In this document: positions 10,739 to 22,405 of the stretch, one piece after another
How positions within the stretch are numbered: the first letter of the stretch is position 1
Layout of the letters: every line of letters begins with the position of its first letter
From: Collybiopsis luxurians FD-317 M1
Taxonomy: Eukaryota; Basidiomycota; Agaricomycetes; Agaricales; Omphalotaceae
Assembly: GCA_000827265.1 (NCBI GenBank)
Contig: KN834848.1
Location: forward strand, 1 to 64,000
Direction: 5' to 3'
Length of the DNA: 64,000 nucleotides
Notes under the pieces: model-generated
What the model was told of the DNA's origin: nothing
Database searches by the model: none
Seen by the model: only the letters and a program-made list of their open reading frames with translations
Translations under genes and position numbers: made by a program

Positions 10739-12050
10739 ATGACTTCCATAAGCACCCATCAACTTGCTCTTGAGCTGCTTCTTAATACCAGTCATGTAAT
10801 CGGGATAATACCACAAATGTTTGTCTATGGTGCATACCTTCATCTAAAGCAAGAAGTTCCTGGTTGACTTGTATCATATAGGCAGTTATACTCTGCTCTT
10901 TCTCACAGCTGTGCACTTCATACTGTGAATATTTCCTTTTTTCAAATTTCTTGCTCTCAATATAACAAGCACCATTCAGAAATCAGGGACTTCATGATCC
11001 GTCACGAAGATTTCTACTCGCGATCTCCACATCCATGTATATCTGCTCAACCTTCTATATGGGAACTTCTGTTTCGAGCCTGCTGCAAGTTATCAATCGG
11101 TCGCTCACTGGTCTCAGTGCACCTTCTACGCACATATCGCTATATCACAGCATCTGGCTCTTAAATGTAAGCCAGTCTTCCCATGACCACTTATATCTAT
11201 ATCAAGTTTGCTCCAAATTTGCAGTATATATTCACCGACGGAGTCGTAGTGTGGAGGGCATGGATCCTTTGCAAGAACGATAGCAAAAAGACGCTATGTT
11301 TTTGCATATTTGTTGCTCTGTGTGCTTGCTGTTCGTTCAAGTCAACTTGGAAAGGATCATCTTTCAAATTTTCACTTTTTAGACAGCACCTTAGCGGCCA
11401 TTATTATAGAGGTTGTACAGGCTCTCACGTCACCCGAAGATATAAAGAGGGACAACACGCTTACAAGGGCAATCAATGTTTGCCATGTAGCAATTCTAGT
11501 TTTATCCCTGTTAACAAATTTATCTGCTACCTCAATAATAGCAGTCAAAGCATGGTTAGCACGTGGTGCCATCTCGAGATATGTATACTCATTGCGCTCC
11601 CCAGGCACTTTCGCAAGATGTTTTATTTAACTTGGGCCAATGGCGGTCGGATTCTGGCGTTGTTAATTGAGTCTGGTCTGTTATATAGTGTGTCTCTGGT
11701 CAGTAACTGGCATATGCACGGCTTTCAGTAAAGCAAAAGCTCATACTCATATTTTTTTCTGTTACCTGCTGCAGATCATCAACTTGATTGCCACAGTCAT
11801 ACCTCTTTCAGTAGGCACCCTTGGCGATCTGTGCAACCCCATAAATCTACAAATTGCGGTAATGAGCTCCGATTGCTTACTAAATAGCGCATCTGACCTT
11901 TCTGGTACTGTATCTCAGGGAATGTACCCATTAGTTGTACTGATCCTGATTAGTCAGGATCGGTCCTTAGACAGCAGCATATCAATGAGCAGACACAACA
12001 GTGCAGCTTTCACGAGTATTTTAGAATTGGAGAACGATCAGAGTACATAG
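10739..12050 (+). CDS. Mushroom 7TM receptor-like membrane protein (one possible frameshift)
   Basis: Spliced reading gives exons 10739-10829, 10882-10924, 10980-11166, 11207 to about 11331, about 11383 onward, about 11783-11858 and about 11919-12050. Hydrophobic segments include IPQMFVYGSYTLLFLTAVHF, RFLLAISTSMYICSTFYMG, CHVAILVLSLLTNLSATSII and IINLIATVIPLSVGTL. The family landmark FTDGVVVWRAWIL is present, as is the late GMYPLVVLILI segment before a hydrophilic Ser-rich tail. This is the large Agaricomycete-restricted class of predicted 7TM proteins of unknown function. Near 11630 the frame must shift to join AISRYVYSLRSPG to GGRILALLIESGLLYS, so the gene carries either a recent frameshift or an intron I could not place. 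Confidence 0.7.
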
Positions 12051-12180
12051 CTATCTAAAAGTTGGCTGCGCTAATTGCCATTACCAAGACCTATAATGAC
12101 TCAGAGTTGACTCAGTTGAGGTTGAAGTGTGCACCAAACCTAATAACCCTGATGATATGGCTGTTTACAGCCTATAAATC

Positions 12181-12213
12181 AAAAAAAAAAATATATATAT
12201 ATATAATATAAAT
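12181..12213. repeat. AT microsatellite
   Basis: A run of A is followed by alternating at units (atatatatatat), just downstream of the 7TM gene. Confidence 0.9.
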
Positions 12214-12239
12214 CAGAGGCAGCTAACGCCATACAAGAA

Positions 12240-12880
12240 GAATCTAGACAAAATATGCACCGATGTGGAGCGACACTACGGCAACTTGGCCACCAGCGAA
12301 AAGGTCAAGAGTACAAAAGCCCCAAATGCCATGAATAAATAGAATGTTTGGGCATAGAATGCAATACAGAACACATTCTGGATTGGAAAGAAATGCCAGC
12401 TGCATTGCGAAGGCTATGAAGACTCCTTTCTGGCAATTTGGCTATTTCTCCTCATTTCACCTGGTGCAACTAATGTGTGCAAGTAAAGCATGAGGCGGCT
12501 AATCAGAATGCTTAGTAGGCCCTAAAGGTCAAAGAATTGAATCAACAAGTTATGCTCTAGAAAGAGTTTTGAGGAAGCTTCGGGTTACATATGAAAGAAT
12601 GGTAAGATTATATGAAAAACTGAGGATATCGATAATCAGTATCGGTTGCATATGAGCAAGTGGAAACCTGAATAGCATCTAAATAATTATACACATAGTG
12701 TGCTAGCTTTAGACAGACCGACCTGGACAGAACCCAATCTATTAGTTTGGATGACTGATCCTTATCTACCTACTAGACTTACCCACTCAGGGGAAACTGT
12801 GCTCAAAATTCCCACAACAAACATGATCCTGCAAAATTCAGAACTAACAAAAAGTAAAGAGAGCCTTTAGATTAATTTTT
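12240..12880 (-). pseudogene. Degenerate 3' part of a DUF6533-type 7TM gene
   Basis: On the minus strand the stretch near 12860-12785 reads RIMFVVGILSTVSP after a ttgcag acceptor, matching the equivalent exon of the DUF6533-type loci (TMLITGVFTTTASL at 39054-40720). Nucleotide blocks such as gacctggacagaacccaatctattag are shared with 42650-42690. The stretch around 12480-12530 (rev: LISRLMLYLH) matches the SRLVLNLH motif at the end of those genes. Many stops intervene, so only a relic remains. Confidence 0.5.
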
Positions 12881-13534
12881 TTTTATATTGCCACACATAG
12901 GATTAACTTTAGTTTAATAGAATTGCACGGTGTACTTATTGGAAATTACCCAGAGTCCGGGGCCAGAGACCGTTTTCCTGGTGTTACAGATTATCTTTTA
13001 CAAACTGATTTCTGGAAAGCACGTAATTACAGCCCAAAGCGAAAGGTCTAGAGCGGTGAGAGCAACGAGGGCCGTTTTCATGCGCTTAACAAACTCAAGA
13101 CGTTGGCGAGGTGGCTCTACAAGAAAAATAAATTGCTAATATCGTTGCCATTGTGAAGGGCAAAGAACGAGGAACGGAAAGAAATTAGATGAAAAGCCCT
13201 ACCAAAAGGCAAAGCAGGCCAGATGCCATGCTTGATCTGCTTTTGAGAAAATTTCATCAAAAGGTAGTCTCATTCTTGAGTTATGTGGTTGAAGCTCAAG
13301 TCCTATTCTTCTCAAAATCTTCTTCCAAAGGAAGCTGAGATTGTGCCTTGAAAGATTTACTGAATGAATAAGAAATAGGCATTAAAACATTCTGACTCAA
13401 ATTTCTTTCGAAAGTTTGTAGATAATGTTGGCAGCATCCAATCCAACAAAGTATACCAGTATTTAGCACTGGTATTGAGGGAGAAGGATCAAGCAGTCAA
13501 GGTGCTTCACCAGGCCCAATTAAAAACCAATGAG
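12881..13534. other. Intergenic region, no gene recognised
   Basis: AT-rich. It may hold more of the decayed 7TM relic on the minus strand, but no motif is convincing. Confidence 0.4.
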
Positions 13535-13995
13535 TTAAAGGGAAAATTCTGAATCTGAGGTACGATCCTTCAAGCAGAACCGAGATCTCTCGTTGATATC
13601 GGAGTCGTGCAGATTAACCACTTGAGTCATGAAGTCACCCAATGGAAAGACCGAGCAATATTTGTATATATAATCATGAGCTCCATTGTCAGCGTCTTCC
13701 TCTTCATTGTGATCCCCATCCGCCTCATTCGCATCCGCACTTGAGGCACTCTTACCTTTGGTCTTTTTCGGCATCGGAACGAGCCTGTGTGCTTTCAAGT
13801 CCGTGTTGATGTCGATCTTCTGCCGGTTATTGACAGAGAACTTTTTGTCGACCCAAGCATGTGGTCCCGTACGACAAACACGGCAATCGTCAGAATGCAA
13901 TTCATTAAGAGCTCTTGAGAGAAAGGAGCGTACCTTGCGCTTCTGATAATAAGACTGGATACAACTCCTCCAGAATAACCATTGGGTGGCGGCGG
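13535..13995 (-). CDS. Hypothetical acidic protein with a CxxC-type motif (start uncertain)
   Basis: The frame is open from about 13995 to the stop at 13535. It reads QKRKVRSFLSRALNELH then SDDCRVCRTGPHAWVDKKF, a basic stretch (PMPKKTKGK), and a strongly acidic low-complexity segment (ADGDHNEEEDADNG). The C..C...H spacing could bind a metal, but I recognise no family. An in-frame Met lies at the CRVCR region (13900), while the frame continues open upstream. Neither promoter nor introns were identified. It lies just before the duplicated segment, so it could also be a fragment. Confidence 0.4.
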
Positions 13996-14300
13996 TCTCA
14001 CTCTATTTACGGCGGGAACGCGGGCTCAGGCAAAACCCTTTTTTTTTATCTAGCATTTAACATCGATTTTTAGATACTTAGATTCAAATACATTCTTCCT
14101 CTTGACTAAGACGAAGAACTTAACTGAGGCGGGCCAACGCTGGCGCGCGGCAATCACTCGTGCATCTACTGAAATCGGGTTTCTAAGGCTACATCCAGAG
14201 TAGGAAAATTGAGCAGATTGTGAGCAGATTCAGCAGAAAATGTTTGGAATTTTGATAAATCTGGACTTGATCCATGCAAACCAGCCGTTGTGCACTATGC

Positions 14301-14339
14301 TCGTCTGACCGAGTTTCGTGCAGCGTTGGCTAGACTCAT
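14301..14339 (-). pseudogene. First 13 codons of a duplicated PrpF gene
   Basis: The minus strand reads ATG then codons for SLANAARNSVRR, matching the start of the PrpF gene at 8830 (one late difference). Similarity stops at about 14301, where unrelated sequence begins, so the duplication breakpoint lies inside the coding region. Confidence 0.8.
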
Positions 14340-14366
14340 AGCGAGGCTCGGGTGTCGAGAATATGA

Positions 14367-17300
14367 ATTAACGCCAAAAAGACCCTCCACTTTAGCGGAT
14401 CACGTGACATGTTTCCGCGCTTATTTCGTCGGACTTAAGCTCAAAGTGGTTTGTTCGTCGCATCGTGTAAAGAATTTGACCGCGTTCAAACATGTCTACT
14501 ATCAAATAATGAACAAACTAGTCTAGAAACAATGTAGCACTGCTACTGTCCTTCCATGTACGTGGCAGTGTGCGCCTTCATTTATCCTTACCTATACTAT
14601 TACCCAGATTATCAATGTCTTTAAAGCTTCGCTTCAGTTGTTTTGCTAGCTTGGGATGAACACCTTGCTTCTGTCTTGCTACCTGAAGCATATCTGTGAA
14701 AGCTTTTTCGGTCTTCGCAAGTGCTTCTGCCGAAAAGAAAACCTAAGTATACAACGAAACAATCAGTCAATTGTGATCCATCGGAAATTAAAGAAGCATG
14801 CCGCATGTCAACAGGGATGTGTCTGTGTGGGAGAGGGAAGCAAAATAATACCCACTCGCTCTCCGTTTTTCCCCTCATCATCACTGCACACTGGTGATGA
14901 CCTTCCAGGCTCTGTGGGCTCCCTGGCCTCAATGCCGGAGTCACAATTCTCTTTCTTGCTCAAGCTCTCTTCATCCTCCAGTGTACGAGTCTGTACAGTG
15001 TCAGTAGATGCTCCAGCTGAGCTGGAGACAGGTGAATCGTGGATACCAGGAATAATGTAGAAGGGAGGAAAGTGACTGCGACGAAGGTCTCGAAAGAAGG
15101 AAAGATTGCCCTTAGGTTTGTGGTTGGTCTTCTCATTGACTGCTCTGACAAGGTGCTTGCATAGCATCCAACGACTGGTGGAGTAGCTGGGACAGCTACA
15201 TGTCATTGTCTCAAGGCTAGTGTGGTAGCTCCCCCTTGGCCTCTCTCGATCCGCTTCAATACTGGCAAGTGTATCCGCTCTCTTCTGTGACCCAAGTGGC
15301 ATTTCCTTTCGGCAGGTGAGTTCTTTTTCCATTGACCTGAACTCGTCAGGCTTGCTCATATCATTCCAATCCTTCTTCAGGGTCTCCTGCCATTTTGCAA
15401 GTGGGTGTGGCCTACCGTCTCGGCGCCGGTTCAAAATATACTGAGTTTTCTGTCGAATGCGTGGAAGAAGCTTTGTGAGGATGACATAGGTGAGGAGATC
15501 CAACCGGGGTCGATTAAACTGATGCAAGTCACGTCGTTTGAGCTGTCTCCATGTAGATTCCACCATCATTGTTGTCTTGACTCGAGGAATTGCATCACAG
15601 GAAGAGCGTGCCCACAACACCCACTGCTTTGGAGTATACCACCGGTTCCAGAAGTAAGCCCAAGCCTGGACCAAGCCGCGTTTTCGACAGTAGTTGTATA
15701 CCTCTAGAGTGGCATGTAGATGGATTTCCTTTGCACTGAGGTGAGTACCTGCTGGATCATTAAGAGGAATATTGGGATGCTGATGTAGATGCTGGCGCCA
15801 CATTTCAAGAAGTGGGGAACGATGCTCATGTGGACAGAATTTGGGAAGAGTGCTGCGTATGTCTTTGAGTTTAGGTGGTTCTGGCCAAACAGTTTCGCCG
15901 GTATGCTCTATAAAGAGAGGCTCTCGGTAGTGTTGAGTATGTACTGGCTGAGCTGGATCACCGTTAGGTATGATGATGGTTTCAGCTGTTAGTTTCTTGA
16001 GGTTAATTTTGACTTTGATTCGTTCAGGAGGTTCCACTACTTCAGCATCTGCAGGATGAACTCCGTCTTCTAGCCAATACATTGTAACGCCTGGGGCCCA
16101 CGTTGGATCAATGAAATCAAAGACTCCATGTGCAATGTGAGGATCATAAGCAGCCGGCGGTTTGTTCTCAGTCAAGCGCTTCTCGATGTACCGAAGACCA
16201 TGCCAGTAACAAAGTTGGTGTTTCGCATGAGGTATCTCCATACGGAACCCATTGATTTCGATTATATCCTTATCTGTCAGGGTGAACTTGATGTTGGGGC
16301 ATCGATGAGAAATCCAGCATATGAAGTCTCGAAGAACAAGTTCTTTTGTACCCGCAGATGCTTCTTTAGTCAGTGTGATACACATGAACGCAAGCGGTAC
16401 TGCCTGGCCATTTGCCTCACCAACTATAGCGAACAGCTCATAACCAAGTGCATTAGTTTTCCCTGAAGCAAGCAGGTTAGTCCGATGCATTGATTCCTTT
16501 TTTGAATTGCTTACAAGTAGAGTCCATCAGGATTTTGTCGATAGTCTTTCCCATGTCATCAAGAATTTCTTTAAACGCAAAGGCAATAGCTGAAATTCCG
16601 TCCCGTTGAGTAATATCAATTTTTTCAACTTTAGTACCCTCTAGATGTTTGAGCAGTTTGATTGCTGATTTGACTTGGTCATTATCAAGACGCCAATGGT
16701 CCTGGTTGATACAGGTCCATTCAGCTTGGACTTGCTTTTCCGAAAGCTCTGTGTCTGGGTCAGTTTCTAGAATATAATCCCATATCTAAGGTTCGAGTGA
16801 GTATTTGTTCTAATATCATGGTTTATTTACCTTTGACGGTGACTGATTTCACATATCCTGGATAGTTTTCTTGTGTTTCAGTGATATGGCAATGTCGACA
16901 TAAGGGTTATGAGCCTCGTGAGTGAGATGAATTCGTGCTTCAAGAGGATTTCCATCTCTCATAGTGATATGAAGCCAGCCTCCACAATCATATCACTCCA
17001 TTTTGTTGCGTGCACGAGGTTGAAGTATGTTCTCATGCTGCTTTGGCTTCGCCACCTCACCAGCATGCTGTGCACAGAAAAACACAAATGTCTTGATGTC
17101 AGGATCACTTTTGCCTGCTCGTACCAACTTGTATCTGATTACCAGTTAGGTTAACTTTAGATCAAGTAAAAATGACACGTACATGAAGCGGTATCCAGTT
17201 TCATTCCACACAATCTGAGCTATCCGACACGCAACTGATCCAATACGAAGCATGTCATGTACAATCTTGTCGAAGTCAATTTCTGTTGAATTTTCATTAT

Positions 17301-18019
17301 TGCTGTCTTCTTCCCGCTCCTGAATGTCCTCCTCAAGCTCTTCACAAAGCTCCTCTAGGTCCACAATATGATCCAGGTGAAGTGATGCCCTTTTGCCATT
17401 GTGAACAATTTTGATCAATTCTGACCATGCAATACGCTTTTCGCTACCAGGATTGGATGTGCTATCGTCGGGATCATTGTTTGTGCCTGGCATAATATTT
17501 TCTTTAGCAGATGTACTTTCTTTTGCATGCCTTCTCCTGTTGGTGTTGCATTCCAAACACGAATGGCATTTTTTTGAGTACGCCAGGTCAGACTTCTGCG
17601 GAAATGTCTTTACTTTGCCCAGGTATTTGCAGTGTGAACATTTTCGGACATTCTCTGGATCTATTTTGTTTTAAGTCAGCTGAAAATAAAGGTTTGTGAA
17701 TAATCCTACCTTCCGTAGGTCTTGACTGAACGTTCGGCATTATGGATGTCTTACAGAAAGTGGATGCCGAGATGCTATGTAGTCCTCAAACTGTGGCAGG
17801 CACAGACATCATATTAGAGTCTACACTAATGACTACTATTGTTGAATAATAGTTATAATTTTATCTACAAAAAGTTGGACTTAGAAATCCCAAATTGCCA
17901 TAGAACATCTTGACGCGACATGATATGATGAACAAACCATTTTGAGCATAAGTCCGACGAAATAAGCGCGGAAACACATCACGTGATCCGCTAAAGTGGA
18001 GGGTCTTTTTGGCGTTAAT
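14367..18019. mobile_element. Mutator-like element (MULE), 3653 bp
   Basis: The ends are inverted repeats of about 100 bp at roughly 90% identity, starting ATTAACGCCAAAAAGACCCT and containing gatcacgtga and tttccgcgcttatttcgtcg. The element is flanked by a perfect 8-bp duplication GAATATGA (14359-14366 and 18020-18027). It carries one multi-exon transposase gene on the minus strand with a MULE DDE domain and a SWIM zinc finger. The palindromic tcacgtga in the ends could be a host factor site, though this is inference. Confidence 0.95.
14578..17740 (-). pseudogene. MULE transposase with SWIM zinc finger, two in-frame TGA codons
   Basis: Six exons can be placed: 17740-17710, 17660-17183, 17134-16831, 16785-16515, 16462-14856 and 14742-14578. 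The N-terminus has a Cys motif (CSHCKYLGK...CHSCLEC) and an acidic coiled region. KMEYDCGGWLHIT-type and NPYVDIAISL segments precede the catalytic domain. DDE residues are visible: Asp in ILMDSTW (across the intron at 16514-16463), Asp in LTDKDIIEING, then the hallmark HAKHQLCYWHGLRYIEKRL with Glu. Near the C-terminus CSCPSYS...LCKH is the SWIM finger. Two TGA codons interrupt exon 3, at 16995-16993 (after NKME) and 16851-16849 (after QDM). Both would be CGA with one base change. All other exons are open, so the element decayed recently. Confidence 0.88.
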
Positions 18020-19284
18020 GAATATGAGCATGAAGATTCGGAGAAGCCATCAGCTCAAGGCAGAATTAGTCACCAAGGCGCACCTGTCTCCCTCAGAGAT
18101 TCTCCCGATACGTACAGTTTTACAAATTTTAAGATGATTGCGGAGCAAATGCAAGCCGTGAATGAGGGGAAACACTCGCGCGGTGTCAAAGTCGGGCCGT
18201 ATCTAGTATTATCTTATCTATAGCGGGACCGTACCGAACCGGGAGCGGTACAGGCCTACCGTCAAGCACTATTGTTCTTTTCTATTAATTTCTTCCCAAC
18301 TTCTCCAGATTCAATACGGTCCATAACTCACTCTTATTACGCAACTCTGGGTGTTATCGCTGCACCTTCAAACGAATCGTCGATGGCAGCTGTTCGACCG
18401 CAGGATAGAAACGTCAGATGAACTTGCATGCTCAATTGCGCAGGAAATTCAACTTTGAATCAGTACTCTTATATAAACTTGTCGGAAAGCAGTGTGAAAC
18501 AGCTCTGATTCGTGTTGGGCTTTCAAGAGACAGAAGATAGCATTCGTACTAGCGAAATCTTGAAGACGCCGAGACCGACCGACATTATTCGTCTTCAATC
18601 ATCCGGAATCAGTAGTACTGACAACGACAAAGCAAAAATCTCGTCCCTCCCTTCCTCCCTACCAAATCTCTCCAATGGAGTTTTGATGAACGTTTTTGAG
18701 GATACTCAGGACCCCAATTTTCTCCGGGAATTTCCATGGATTTTCGACGATGAATTCACCTACTCTCTCGTCGTTCTGTTTCACTTACACCCGGAATGCA
18801 GAAGCGAGCGCTGCTCCTGCTACAACACTTCGGAAGGATGTCATATCGCGTTGCATCACCGAATCAGCCGGGCTAATGTGGGCTGACGGGATGGTGTATG
18901 ACCTACAATCTACTCTGTTATGCTTTTTCTTTTCTATTTCTGCTGATTCCCCGTTTTCTTCGTTATTACTAGCTGGTTGAATTTAAAACGTGAACAACTG
19001 CCGTCAAATAACTATAAGCTAGAAAACAGTACTCTTTCCTTCCTAAACTATCTAGTTTACCACAATTCGAGTTCCTTCAACTGACACCAAAAATAAAATG
19101 TGATTTTTGGACCCGTCTCCGCAAACGCCGTCAATTCGCATCATAATTTCTGGATGAGGTCTCAAAATCAGGAGAAGTCATACCAGACCGACAATGCAGC
19201 TGCTTTATCTAAGAATAAGCGTAGCGTGCACATTTAGTAAAAAAGGTCTAGGTAAAGTATACAGCACTATAGGTTTTTAAAAGC

Positions 19285-20376
19285 TAACCTGTACAGTAGA
19301 TGAAATGCTCCACTTCGTTAGTCCAAGTCGCGCTCGATTGATCGCCGGTACATAGAAAGCTGAACAATCAACGTCAGCAGAGTAGTTCAAACACCAATCG
19401 AAAAAAGAGGAATAGCGCTATGGTGTGTATCGTACCTCTATCTCTCTTTGCAATTCCCGCGTCCGCCTGTAGCAGGAAAATATGGCCCGGAGGCGTCTCA
19501 ATGTGCGAATCAACGACAAATATTCTATCCAGCACAATTTTCCAGTCTCATATTCCAAGAAACAATTGCCGATGAGTGCGTGAGTCCTAAACAACGCTGT
19601 CAGAGCTTCGAACTGATCTAGCGTGGATAGGTTCCTGACCTTATCAAATGCTCTCTATGACGTCGACAATCCTCGAAGGAAAGAGTTGATTTCGAGACTG
19701 GTTCGTTCTCGTATTTTTGGAGCAGTTGATCTACTTCGGTGACAGTATGGTAGAGGTTGCGGAAGGTGAACCAGCGAGAGTAAGCATAACGCATCGCTGT
19801 GATCAAAGTGAAAACTGCAAAAGCAATGATCCAGTTATTCATGCCAGACATCATTTGGAAAATGTGCTGAGCAACGGTAATGTTTGAGGAAGTCATTGCG
19901 CGAAAAAGTTTGACTGTTGCAACGACCTTCCGCCATGATATACTATCAGCGAATGCTGTATTGAGTACAGTAAGCCTACTTGAAACGTTTCCCAAGCTGA
20001 GTGGTTTGGTGCGGTTACTTGCTCATGAGATACTATTCATTGCGCTATTCTTCCTTCCAGCTTATCTCACTGCTGCAAGCACTCAATTGATGCTGATCAA
20101 GCATCCACGATCCGGCATTGCATATTGGTTCCTTAAGCTTCTTGCTGAATTTTACTTCTTTTACATGTGTTACAGCAAATAAAAGCGGCAAAGATGCCAA
20201 ATCGAACAAACTAAAGCATCCTGTAGGAACCAACGAATACAACCCCATAGCCACAGACAGAGAATCTTGTTTGAATAGAGTTCAAGTGCGAAGAGTGAAT
20301 AGGAAGCGGCAATCAACAGAGCAAACAACGGCTTGCCACTGACCTCGCTAGGAACTTGGACTTCTGACGGTACCAT
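19285..20376 (-). pseudogene. Hypothetical multi-pass membrane protein, frame-disrupted
   Basis: Read leftward from the ATG at 20376: MVPSEVQVPSEVSGKPLFAL then hydrophobic segments (LLIAASYSLFALEL; in another frame FSLFDLASLPLLFAV). A second open block at 19995-19618 holds FRAMTSSNITVAQHIFQMM and NWIIAFAVFTLITAM, with a charged tail. Coding-like sequence continues past its stop in a third frame (FEALTALFRTHALIGNCFL, IRTLRRLRAIFSCYRR) to about 19430, then a possible intron and a short exon. The blocks are consistent with one gene broken by frameshifts, but I do not recognise the family and the gene model is weak. Confidence 0.35.
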
Positions 20377-20633
20377 AGGCAGGCTGCCCTCCTTAGTGGC
20401 AATATGCCTACGGTTTCTGTTGAACAGCGGGAATCTCTATACGGTCTCGAAGCTCTTCATCACAATAGGCCCGCGTGAAATGGTTATGTTTGAGCTTTAC
20501 CGTGACTTCACGTATGAGAAAAAAATGTCGAGTAGAGTGATTTTGTTCATTCAGGGACTAACTCGTAAAGATGGAACCACGTAAATCGAGCCTCTGGAGA
20601 CTTTGTCGCCACAAGTGACTGTAATATTCCAGC

Positions 20634-21470
20634 ATTTTAGCGGTTCTCTATGTCCTCTATATTAGCGCGGTTCTTACGACATTTGGACTATCAACCACAC
20701 TTGGTTTCCACGGATTTCCAGAAATCATATTCTGGGATTTTTGTGGCGTTCCGGCGGATAACAGTGGTCTCAATAATGCATTCGGACTATTAAACCACTG
20801 CACTATTTGGACCGCTCTTTTGTTTAGAGTGGTTAAGTTTTCCATTGAACCACGATCTAAACCGCCGGAAAAACGACGGATAAAATCAGTTAAGTATTTG
20901 TCGCCAGAGATTGTCGGTAATCCGGCACTTCAGCATTGCTCTATGTTTTCTACCAATGGGAGCGAGTTTATGACATCCGAACTACTAACCACTCTTCATT
21001 TCCACAAATTTTCGATGTTCTGCAACAGGACTTCCTGCAGATAACAACGATGTTTTCAATGATATGTTCGGATTATAAAACCACCGCACGAGTTAGACCT
21101 CTCTTTCCTTGACAGTGAGTATCCAGTTTTCCATTAAACCGCGCTCTAAACCACCCGGAAAACCACTGATGAAATCCGTTGACTGAAACCAGGAATGGTC
21201 AATAATCCAGCGCTTCAGCAGTTCTCTATGTTTTCTATCAATGAGAGCGATTTTCATGACATTCGGACTACCGACCATTCTTCTTTTCCACAAATTCCTG
21301 ATATTCTGCAATAGCGCTTCCTGTGGAGGACAGTGGTTTCAATAATGCGTTCGGAATATAGAACCGCTGCACAAATTGGACCACTCTTTCGCTGACAAGA
21401 ATTATCTGGTTTTCATTGAACCGCGATCTAAACCACCGGGAAAACCACTCTGAAAAAAAATCTGTGGGCG
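20634..21470. repeat. Tandem array, about three units of 285-295 bp
   Basis: The same block recurs with period about 293 then 283 bp. It includes ttttccattgaaccacgatc (20834, 21127, 21409), cattcggactat.aaccactgcac and cagttctctatgttttctat. The units are diverged (roughly 75-85% by eye). The minus strand of each unit gives a similar open frame (FPGG.ERG..ENW, then VVQ..QWFNSPNALLKPL), but stops and shifts separate the units. No known satellite family is recognised. Confidence 0.8.
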
Positions 21471-21581
21471 GTAGTGATATCTTGTTCAAGTGGTTCAAGT
21501 GGTTCAGACGGCTGGTATTAAAATGCAACTCGGACTGCAGGGTTTCTCGATCTTGAAGTCCTGCTCAAAGTCCTGCTCAAG

Positions 21582-22405
21582 ATGGATTCTCCTCCTCACG
21601 AGCTTCCTGAGCCCGAGTGCACGCATCTTGAAGAGGCTTATGAGAGGTGAGATGCCCCTTCCCAAAACAACTAGACAGACTTAATAATATTCTTACAGGT
21701 TGTTGCAACTGACTGAGTCAAATCCAAATCTTCAGCTGGAGGGATCGACTCCATCCATCTACCAGTAAGCCATGCCATTTTCGCGTATGATCGTAACTAA
21801 CCATCGGTACCAGAGCGCAATCCATTTGTGTGTCTCTTGGATATCATGGTCAACCCAGCGTCAATCAAGGTCCCGAACAATCTTTGGACTCCTCTCCTGA
21901 GCAAACTCTGTAAGCATCTACCGTTGTGACAATTTCAAGTTATGTTTAACGCACCAGATATAGTATCAACAGCGGTTCAACTTTAGAACGTCAAGTCCCT
22001 TCCGACACGTGCCGTGTCATAGAAAACGGTATACCATGCAACATATCGTTGACCAGAGAAGATTACCCGGAGCACTTTGAAAAGCATGCCTCATCCAATG
22101 TCTCGGGGAAGTTTGATTGCCAATGGATGGATTGTGGACGTCGCGGCAAGCCACTTAGCAGCCGTCAGAAATTGCTCGAACACCTCGCGACTCATCTCGA
22201 CCGCAGATTACGATCGGTTACCTGCAGCTGTGGAGTTGAGCTTGTAAATTCGAGACCGTATGACATTGCTCGCCATCTGGAAAGTAAGGCATGCACCAGA
22301 AATGCGAAGGAGGAGAATGTAGAGTACTTTTGGTGTTCATCTCATGGAACGAACGAGGGCGAGGTCGATATTGTATGTAGCAAAGATGTACAGTGGAGAG
22401 TTTGA
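21582..22405 (+). CDS. C2H2-like zinc-finger protein
   Basis: Four exons (21582-21646, 21699-21764, 21814-21909, 21958-22405) with canonical gt...ag borders give 675 nt, an exact 224-residue frame. The N-terminal half is short and polar (MDSPPHELPEPECTHLEEAY). The C-terminal half has three degenerate finger units: CRVIENGIPC...HFEKH, CQWMDCGRRG...HLATH and CSCGVEL...ARHLESKAC. The CX4C...HX3H spacing and large loops resemble single-copy mushroom C2H2 proteins that may bind DNA. No transactivation domain is evident. All exons are clean, so the gene is probably functional. Confidence 0.75.

Larger units (their letters stand above)
14301..19250. repeat. Segmental duplication, copy 2, split by a MULE
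   Basis: 14301-14366 and 18020-19250 together are the counterpart of 8790-10020. Removing the MULE and one 8-bp target repeat restores gtgtcgagaatatgagcatg, which matches gtgtcgagactatgagcatg in copy 1. The frame at 18512-18886 within it has no recognisable domain and no conserved frame in copy 1. Confidence 0.88.

Noticed and set aside
14808..14855. Direct read-through to a stop at 14808 as the MULE transposase C-terminus
   Set aside because: Splicing at 14856/14742 (gt...ag) adds a coherent charged, helical tail to 14578, a better C-terminus than the read-through.
18512..18886. 124-codon + frame in segmental duplication copy 2
   Set aside because: The matching part of copy 1 has stops and shifts, and no domain is visible, so coding is not supported.
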